A stretch of DNA of 64,000 nt from Lingula anatina (taxonomy: Eukaryota > Brachiopoda > Lingulata > Lingulida > Lingulidae), in the NCBI RefSeq assembly GCF_001039355.2, contig NW_019775449.1, forward strand, positions 266,367-330,366. The letters run 5' to 3'. The notes beneath the pieces were generated by a model. It did not search any database. It was not told the DNA's origin and was given only the letters and a program-made list of their open reading frames with translations. Positions 56,201 through 64,000 of this stretch are shown here, piece after piece (within the stretch, counting starts at the first letter, position 1; the number at the start of each line of letters is the position of its first letter). The position numbers and the translations under genes are program-made.

Positions 56201-57343
56201 AAGGATACAAATAATAACTGGTACAGCAGCAGCCACTTTGCCAACATCATCATCTGTTTGCATAATCTTCTTGATTCTTGCCTTAATAGGAAGAAACATA
56301 ATTTTCAAATTAAAATATGCTGAATACATCAAAGATTTAGCACGATTGTGATATAGTAAGGTTTGTTTAGGTCAAAGCAGATATACTTTAATCATGTTAA
56401 TTGTCACATGTTATACAAGAAAACTGCAACATTAATACCTAAAGATTTTCTCCATGCATTTGAAAATCCCCAACAGTCATATTCGTCCCTTGTAAATCTT
56501 GTAATATTTCCAACTCAGAGTTTAAAAACTATAAAACCCTTTAGATATGTAGTTTACCTGAAGCATACCCTTTGCTTTAGCAATTTTCTTTAATTTGTGA
56601 AATCAAAACAATGTGTGTGATGGCAGATGTTGTTTTAATGACTGCCTAGTCTAGTCATTTTAGACTAAATCTTAACACTAAAAATTGAACAAAACATTGA
56701 ATCCAAGAGCAGGGATGGGTCAAACAATGATTCATGAGTAAGAAGAAATTGCCCTTTACCCGAGGAAAATTCATTTTGGCAGGAAAATTGGCCTTTAACC
56801 ACAGTTAACCAAACACGTGCTGACATATCATCAATTAACGTCTAGAGCCAATTACTTACTTTACATATCAACAAAACAAATTTCTCATTGAGCAATGAAA
56901 ACTTCAAGAACAGTATAGAAAACTCATGGGTGATGTAATCCGGAGAGACACAGTAAATCTACTGAGTAAATAGAAATATTTAACCACTACAGGTAACATA
57001 ATGCGGGTTTTGATGGAGTAAATAAAGGGAGGGAAGCCGTCTGCACGTCTCAGGTAGAAGCTAAAATTACACCAGCAGCTTCATTCACCCATGAAGGACG
57101 CTAAAATAAATTGGTTGATGGAAACTTAAATATAGGAGTGAAAATGCTGAAGTCTGATATCTACTGGATTTGACTGTGAAGTGTTAATGTTACCGCAACT
57201 TGACAGTGCATGAGCAAATAACAGCTGATGAATTTATTCGCTAGAACACATGCGTCTCTTCTCAGAATTGTGATGTCGTTCACAGAATACGAAGTACTTA
57301 CCGGGGGGAATCTAGCATTGTATTTTTTCTTTTTGCTTGGCAT
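53253..57343 (-). CDS. DRAP1: DRAP1 / NC2-alpha, TBP-binding transcription corepressor subunit
   Basis: With DR1 (NC2-beta) this histone-fold protein binds TBP-DNA and blocks TFIIA/TFIIB entry in the nucleus. Seven exons: 57302-57343, 56209-56281, 55241-55334, 54813-54977, 54438-54534, 53675-53823 and 53253-53436. They total 804 nt and 267 residues with all phases closing. It starts MPSKKKKYNARFPP and continues ARIKKIMQTDDDVGKVAAAVPVI, then SRALELFIESLI, AKTLSAAHMKQAI and EKKFDFLRDLVASIPD; this is the H2A/NF-YC-like histone fold, residues about 10-95. The remainder is acidic and Pro/Gln-rich, ending DDDYDT (human DRAP1, 205 residues, ends similarly). The C-terminal half is longer than in vertebrates. 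No damage was seen. Confidence 0.93.
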
Positions 57344-58970
57344 TTTGATTTAGAGTTAACCCAACTTTGACCTGCCAACAAATATTACGACAGGAAGCGG
57401 AATTACACTTCATATGCACTCTCGTACTCTAACAAAGGAGAGCAAGACAAACCACTGCAGATCATCTCTAACACATTCAACACAATCACCTGAACTGCTG
57501 TGCAGTGAGTGTTATTTGCATATACTACGTAATTTGCATGAGGAAAAATGTGTGCATTTTTTGTAAACTTTGGAGGTAAATTTCATAAACCTAAGATATA
57601 TTTGCAAATGTAACAAGTAATGTTTTAACATTATCTTAAAAGATTGATATTATTTTTTTATAACATTGATTATCAACACGTATAACGTTTTTTAAATAAC
57701 AGTTTTTAAAATCGATGTATCTATAGGTTATAAAAAAACATGCGTACTGTTACAGGTGCAACGATAAGCACTAATCTATGGTTTGCAACGTTAATATTAT
57801 AAAGATAATGATAATAAAATAGTAATAATAGCTGATGTTGTTGCCGTTGTAGTTGTTATCATTATTGTTCTTGTTGTATAATTATATGTGTTATTATAAT
57901 TATGATTACATGTAAATCTCTAGTTTGGAAGATAACTGGACATATAGAGTTTAAGCAATGTTATGTTTTTTCATTATTTTGCCAGACTTGCGAAAATTTT
58001 AACAAACGTTGCTTATCACGAGAAATCATAGCCTACTGGTCACAGCTTAATCTTCTTTTTAATTATTGGTACTCCAGAAAAATATTAATTTATAGAAATT
58101 TTTTTAAAAAAATACGTATGTTCATAAATAAAGAAATTTAAAGAAAAAACCAACAAAAATCAGTCCTATTAACAATATGACATCCAAGAATTCTTGCACA
58201 GTAAAAAAAATAAAGTTCCTACATTGTCCCTCTTCAGTGGGCATTGTTCACACATGTACTAAAATACTATTTAGTCAAAATGCTCATACATATAGATCAT
58301 TTTAATGTATCCCTACTCTTTACAGTAATTTAGCACAGCAATTTCGGATAATGCACCTAAAACTAACAATTTTGGCATTTACTGACCTGCAACTTTAGCA
58401 AGCAGCTTAAAACAAGTCGTGATTGGTGCATCTTTGATCGGATTAAAACTATGTCCACCTGGGGTATTCCCGGAGAGATAAATCGTACAGGACGTTATTT
58501 CAGCAGTACACAGCGGGACTACGTACGTATACTACTTGAGTAAATTTTATTACCAACCGTTGTTAAATCTTTTCTTGGTTGTTGACAAATTCTCAGAGGT
58601 AGGCGACATTGCATTTACCTAATATGTTTGATTTTTCTATTATTAATTATTTCTAATCGGAAGTTTTAGAAAGACGACTGTAATCATTTCATTTTCCTCA
58701 CTGAAACGCGATTCGACTGTTTCCTAAGTAGTTGTTGAAGTGGCCTGGTACTTAAACAGTTTAAAAGACACCAATACATTAAACACTTGGAATAAACAAT
58801 AAACTTTAGAGTGTGAAAAACGTTACATCATCTTACTACAATAAGCTCAGGCGAATAAAGTTTTTACCCAGAATCAAATGTGGAGATCGATACGTGTAAC
58901 CGAACATTATGACCTACATTTTATTGAAGATAGTCTACACATTATAAAGTTTACTAGCTGTTTTACCAGG
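57344..58970. other. Divergent intergenic region between DRAP1 and the reelin-domain gene
   Basis: About 1.6 kb, AT-rich, with TAA/TTG simple stretches near 57810-57870. I see no exon, RNA gene or mobile element with ends. It must contain the DRAP1 promoter near 57.4 kb and that of the reelin-domain gene near 58.5-58.9 kb. Confidence 0.5.
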
Positions 58971-61900
58971 ATGAATAACGCAGGGATGTTAGTTGCGGCG
59001 ATACTGTTGCTATACGCCGGAGAATCGAGAGGCTATGGCACGGGTCCCCCAGAAATCGCTTGTTCCTCCATGAGGCCAAGCCATTACGGGGCAAGGGATC
59101 CATTCACTCCGTCTCCTTACACCATCACCCTGAGCAAACAGAAATACAAAGCAGGAGAGAGTATAGATGGTATCAATAGCTTGCTTCATTATTTCCAAAT
59201 TTATAAATTTATAAATTTTTAATAGTCTGTATACCATATGCTCAATATCTAGTAGTAGTTAGCTCTAATTTTTTTTCGGTTTCAATTTTTTAATCTATCC
59301 AAAGGTTTTGATACTGCGCCAAAGTGAATTCTGGATTGTTTAAGACACATTAATACCAAGATAGAATGTCCTTTTATTAGTTAGTTGAGATTGTATTGTG
59401 TTTAAATTTGGATTGCTTAAGACACATTAATGCCAAGATAGAATGTCCTTTTATAAGTTAGTTGAGATTGTATTGTGTTTAAATTTGAAATAATGTATCT
59501 TAAATATTTATCAACACTAAATTAAACTGACACATTTACGCCGCAAACCTGATGTTAGCGTTGCTTTATAAGTTATTAAGTTTTACGTTCGTCTGTCTGC
59601 ATGCGCACTTAATTATTACCACATACACATTTCACTACTTCTACTAAAACTACTGAGAGCGGAACTAAATTTCTTTTGAAAGAAGGACAAAACCTTCAAA
59701 AATACCACATGATATTTTGTGTAAAACTGTACTTTTTTTATACAAAGACTGAAACCCCTTTTAATCACAAGAATATCATCGGACTTTTCAAATCAAGGAA
59801 CGGCAACGACAAAGGACGTGCATTAGGTAGTCTTGTTTGGTCGGCTTGCCTAACTATAGGTGTGGTCATTGTCTTAAATATATCTCAGTTTTGAAAGGCT
59901 ATTGAATTGATTAATATATTTTTAAAAAAATTTATTAATTTATTTCAGTGACCCTGAAAGGTGCAAACGGAGAGAAATTCAAGGGTTTCTTTGTGCAAGC
60001 TCGTAAACATAACTCACAGTCCGTTATACCAGTTGGAACATTCACTGAAGTCACCAGTGTGGGCTCGAAGAATTTGTGCAAGCAAAGAAATGGAGTAAGT
60101 ATGGCAAAATAATTAGTAATTTAAAGATATATCGACATACTTATTCTTACTTACCCTATATGACCGTGTATATCTGGGGTTTGTAGACAGTGACACCACT
60201 GTCAGTGTATTTTTCTTTCAATTAAATCTTATAACTGAGAAGTCTAACATCGAACGAAATATTTGTGCTGTCAATGCAAATTATCACCTGTAACATGTTG
60301 GTATCAATCCGATCAATTATTCCACAATAAAAGGGAATGTTGTAAGGCTTACAAAGACACCATTGGTGTTGTCAAGAATGTTTTACAATATTGAAAAATG
60401 ATCAATGTGTGGAAAGTAGCAACCAAGCTAATTTTGCCTTTATAACCAAAAGGAAAGCATTTCTGTGAAAAAAGTTTACAGATAAGAACATTGGAGGCCC
60501 GATTATTAGGCCTATGGGAGTGGCAACCCCATTTTTTATGTCGCTTTTTCTAGAATGGTTGTGTCGCTTATAAAATTCTGATTTATAATGTACAAAGAGT
60601 GAATCGTTTTATATTTCTGAGATTTAATAGAGGTGCTGGCAATGAATTGTGCAAGTGCTTTCGATTGAAATCCCCCCCCCCCCCGTCCCCCGTGAAAACA
60701 ACAACACGTACATGACAGGACACGGGTTCATCTAGCATCCGCCTGTTAAAGTCATCACAACAGTAAACCTCAATTTGAATACAACAAACTGACCTAACTA
60801 CTCTGTTCTCTGAATGACCATGGATGATAGGCCTAAATGCTTTCCGGAAATTTCTTTCATTATTTCTATTATCTATGTAAGGTTATTTTACAAGATTTTC
60901 TAACGCCACATGGTTTAATGCCTATATCAAGGCTGGATTTGTAGTCGACTATAGAAGGAATCAAGTTTCTAGCTAGATAATCCCTTCGTCAGCATTTCTT
61001 ACATTTGTTATTAAAAGAGGACGATTTTTTTCGAAGGTCATTGCTGACGTGAAATCACCTTTGACAATCACCGAAATTAATCAAACGCCCAAGTACAACT
61101 GTAGGCCTACATAATAATAATAATAAAAATATATTTCAGCTTGAAATGATACATATTAACATTGATGGCTATATTTTAGTCAGGTCGCAGCCTGTATTTA
61201 TACTGCGCTGGAACCAATGAATAATGAATGATAATAAAATCGGCTTCTGTGCATGGTCATCGCTCGTTTAAGACCGGAAAAGTAGGCTAGAATTTGCGTA
61301 TTAAAGCCGTTTTCAAATCTGGTGCCGATTTATTATTAAACTGATGTTGAACCACACATTTATAGAAAGATCAAACCTTCAGGAGTTTACAGGTGCCAAA
61401 AAAGAAGCTTAAATTAAATCTGAGAATAAATCGACCTGAAGGCCCATTTTTCTGGCCGATTTTGGTTGAACATTCTTGAAAATACATTCTTGGCGTTTTG
61501 TACAATGTTAGATTTTAAATTATCCGTTTTCCATTCTCGGCATTCATGTGAGCACTCAAACATTTTTATATGTTTAAATTTTAAAATATCAACCGTTTAC
61601 CATTCAGGATCATGGCATAAGTCACTCCAATCCCAATCAGAAGTCGGAGGTAGTACTCAGGTGGACTGCTCCAGCAAAATCTGCAGGTGACATAGTGTTC
61701 AGGTGAGATTATACTGCATCAAACCAGCTTGTAATCACAATAATAGTAATAAATAGTATAAATAAAATACGAGCTAAGTCACTGCAGTGTGTTTTACATT
61801 GATTAAAAGAGAATAACACGATAGCTAGTTCTTATATGCTGCTTTCATTGCTTTCAAGATGTATAGCACTTTTGTAACGTTTTCCATTTCTTTATTTCAT

Positions 61901-62207
61901 TAATACCCCGTTTTGTAATAACTTCAACAATCTTAATGTACATGGCCATTACAAGTTCAGTGCGAGGTATCAGTTTTAAATGACTGCACGGGCACCCCAA
62001 CAACAGGGTAGCAAACACAAGTTCTTTGCATACATTTTAATGTACATGTATATATGTTTTTGTATGTGTGATTGTGTAAAACTTAATATCTGTTTAAAAA
62101 TATCTGCTTTCAGAGTCACAGTAGTTATGGCTTATGACACTTTCTGGGACAATCAAGAGTCTGCAGTGGTGAAAGAGGTTAATTCTTCTGGTGCAGTCAT
62201 TGGATAG
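58971..62207 (+). CDS. Secreted single reelin-domain protein (defence-protein type)
   Basis: Four exons: 58971-59169, 59949-60094, 61608-61702 and 62114-62207, giving 534 nt and 177 residues with all phases closing on TAG. Residues 1-20 are a signal peptide (MLVAAILLLYAGESRG). The rest is one reelin domain: ACSSMRPSHYG, PSPYTITLSKQKYKAGESI, VTLKG, FKGFFVQAR, GTFTEV, NLCKQRNG, SHSNPNQKSEVVLRWTAP and GDIVFRVTVV. Length and layout match arthropod and molluscan putative defence proteins (Hdd11/Noduler type) that bind microbial surfaces; no DOMON or cytochrome b561 part follows, so it is not a ferric-chelate reductase-like protein. An in-frame ATG lies at 58878, but the 58971 Met begins the signal peptide. 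AATAAA lies at 62297-62302. The immune role is inference from the family. Confidence 0.87.
59333..59486. repeat. Two adjacent 77-bp direct repeats
   Basis: 59333-59409 and 59410-59486 each start GGATTG.TTAAGACACATTAA and end GTATTGTGTTTAAATTT, with about three mismatches. A local tandem duplication in intron 1 of the reelin-domain gene. Confidence 0.9.
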
Positions 62208-62296
62208 AGAAGTCCTGATGACATGGGCTACATCATTTAAAAGCACTGTTATCTGTAAATTCACATTCTGGAAAATGTGATTTCAAATTATGATGG

Positions 62297-62302
62297 AATA
62301 AA
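62297..62302 (+). terminator. Polyadenylation signal AATAAA of the reelin-domain gene
   Basis: Lies 90 bases after the TAG stop, in GGAATAAAAGA context. Confidence 0.6.
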
Positions 62303-62599
62303 AGATCCAAATCCACTAAAAGCATTCAGAGTTTTTATCTACATTTTTCTTATCCACTTCTCTAATATTTCTTCACAGCTATCACCATAAACAGTCTTCT
62401 GGCTGGTCTTCTATCATCTAGTATGGTTGTCTGTAGGCCAGTGACAGCATCAGGCCTGGTGCATTCTAGTACCTAGCCCAAAAGGTGAAAATCTACTATC
62501 ACTTGAGGGTGCCATCACACAAGTCTGTGCACTGGTCTTCCATAACACAGTCGTGTCCCCACTGCTATGATGTCACATAACAGTCTGATGGCACACAGT

Positions 62600-63138
62600 A
62601 GTCTGCCCACTGGACTTCAATCACTTCTTAATCTGCCCACTGGCCTGCAATCACTTCTTAGTCTGCCCATTGGATTGCAATCACTTGTTAGGCTGTCCAC
62701 TGGACTGTAATCACTTCTTAGGCTGTCCACTGGACTGCAATCACTTCTTAGGCTGTCCACTGGACTGCAATCACTTCTTAGGCTGTCCACTGGACTGCAA
62801 TCACTTCTTAGTTTGCCCACTGGATTGCAAACACTTCTTAGTCTGCCCACTGGATTGCAATCAATTCTTAGCCTGTCCACTGGATTGCAATCACTTTTTA
62901 GTCTGCCCACAGAATTGCAATCACTTCTAAGTCTGTCCACTGGATTGCAATCACTTTCTTGGTATGCCCACTGGATTGCAATCACTTCTTAGTCTGCCTA
63001 CTGGACTACAATCACTTCCTTGTCTGCCCACTGGATTGCAATCACCTCTTACTCTGCCTACTGGATTGCAATCACTTCCTAGGCTGTCCCATGGCCTTCA
63101 ATGGCTTAGTAGTCTGCCCACTGCCCTGCTATCACTTC
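62600..63138. repeat. 30-bp minisatellite at the 3' end of IARS2, about 18 units
   Basis: The plus-strand unit is CTGCCCACTGGATTGCAATC followed by ACTTCTTAGT. It is repeated almost exactly every 30 bases, with one 31-bp unit near 62950. The array merges into the IARS2 coding end: 63106-63138 matches the unit at 26 of 30 positions plus a 3-base insertion. There are no unique spacers, so it is not a CRISPR-like array. Long frames on both strands come from the period being a multiple of three. Confidence 0.92.
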
Positions 63139-63779
63139 CATGCACCTGTCACATGGCTGTGTAGAGGAAGCAGCCAGATATCTGTAGCACCTTGGACACT
63201 TGTGATTCTCAGCAGGAAGAATGACTAGAGTATAAGGCTCTTCTTTTGAGGTGCCATCTGAAAGAAACATTTAATCAAGTCAAAACACACACACATTGTT
63301 TTCTGTTGCACAGTGTGTGTTTGCTAAATAACAAGCCAGTTTCAACTGACAACAACAAAGTACAGACAAAGTAAACAAAATCCTGTTCAAAACTGCATTT
63401 TTTCACACCAAATTCATGATACCTCTTTAAAACACTGATACGCAAAAAAAGAACTTTAATGATTATAGCACTGGTCACCATCAATGTCATGATAACCGTA
63501 ATAAGGAGGAGATGAAGAATAATTTCTTCAAAACTGTAAACTGTATCCATAAAGACAGTATGTTTACTACACAAATTAATAGTTGTGTGGGAACTTGTGC
63601 TTGCTGTATTAAAATAGCACAAAACCCTTACCTTTATGTTTAAATGGCCACTTTCCAGAGACAATTTGTGAGTCATCAGGCAGTATGGGGGGTGGTTTCC
63701 CTAGAACAGTGGTTACAGCTGCCTGGAAGACCTCATTCAGAGGAGAAGTACAGCTGGGATAGCCCTCTGGCTGAAATAC
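63106..63779 (-). CDS. IARS2: IARS2, mitochondrial isoleucyl-tRNA synthetase, last two exons
   Basis: Charges mitochondrial tRNA-Ile. Two exons are visible: 63632-63779 and 63106-63257, joined in phase 1. The first reads TSPLNEVFQAAVTTVLGKPPP to VSGKWPFKH, matching the region before the zinc ribbon. The second reads DGTSKEEPYTLVILPAENHK, then the C-terminal zinc ribbon with two C-x2-C pairs (KCPRC and CDRC), then MEVIAGQWADY and TAA. Human IARS2 ends shortly after the EVVSGK that corresponds to EVIAG here. The extra QWADY and the stop lie inside sequence shared with the adjacent 30-bp minisatellite. The rest of the gene is beyond the right edge. The cytosolic enzyme lacks this ribbon layout, so IARS2 is favoured. 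Confidence 0.85.
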
Positions 63780-64000
63780 CTGAGAGAAGAGATTTTATTA
63801 TAAAACTTATCTAGGATAATTAATAGAAACCTCAAGTTGCAATATCTGTGTTAATGCCACATGAAACAAGTATGTAAGTTATTTTGTCAATGTAAAATGT
63901 AAGCTAAATTTACTCCATTCCAGTATATCCAATCATGTATAACAGTTAGCTGAGAAGTGTAGAGAATACTACGGATTTACATACAACAGTTATGATGTCC
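63780..64000. other. Intron of IARS2 running off the window
   Basis: AT-rich, starting from the acceptor at 63780-63781 (minus strand). No further exon was recognised before the edge. Confidence 0.6.

Noticed and set aside
62600-63105. CRISPR-like regular array or a repetitive protein gene
   Set aside because: Units are contiguous with no unique spacers, the genome is eukaryotic, and long frames on both strands follow from a 30-bp period.
63275-63676. 133-codon minus-strand frame
   Set aside because: It lies mostly in the intron between the two IARS2 exons and overlaps one in another frame.

Overview
This is eukaryotic nuclear DNA. It is AT-rich, its genes are split by many short GT-AG introns, and microsatellites, foldback elements and dispersed repeats lie between and inside the genes. 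The gene set (RAD51D, DEG/ENaC channel, XRCC1-N-domain protein, CYP4-clan P450, FAM177A, TMEM62, DRAP1, reelin-domain defence-type protein, IARS2) is metazoan. It most resembles an invertebrate deuterostome or a lophotrochozoan, probably marine; I cannot name the species. Exon models below were built by hand from reading frame, splice-site consensus and phase continuity. Where a model is complete, the phases close exactly.

Layout, left to right: 107-1843 (+) 3' half of RAD51D; 2296-11417 (-) a ten-exon DEG/ENaC channel with a roughly 500-residue extra extracellular segment; 11555-20400 and 20561-32057, two head-to-tail copies of a ~9 kb segment, each carrying a minus-strand gene for an XRCC1-N-terminal-domain protein ending in two UBZ4-type zinc fingers. 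The left copy lacks exon 1; the right copy is complete and also carries a 2.6 kb hAT-like insertion that the left copy lacks. Then 32948-39854 (+) a CYP4-type P450 without its last exon; 43354-44947 (-) FAM177A without its last exon; 45228-51689 (+) TMEM62, interrupted inside one exon; 53253-57343 (-) DRAP1, complete; 58971-62207 (+) a secreted single-reelin-domain protein, complete; 63106-63779 (-) the last two exons of IARS2, whose final codons run into a 30-bp minisatellite.

The assembly has a 25-N gap, a 381-N gap and four single Ns (20403, 40110, 43120, 49608). Each single N sits where an expected exon or part of one is missing, so they look like unmarked contig joins. One of them is the boundary between the two 9 kb copies, so the tandem duplication may be real or may be two haplotypes laid end to end.

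The genes do not form an operon or pathway. Two are DNA-repair related (RAD51D and the XRCC1-N/UBZ4 protein), but nothing shows that they are co-regulated. Two pairs are head-to-head with short shared upstream regions (XRCC1-N gene/CYP4 and FAM177A/TMEM62). The most unusual items are the channel's giant inserted ectodomain, the XRCC1-N plus tandem UBZ4 architecture, and the minisatellite that appears to be an expansion of the last codons of IARS2.
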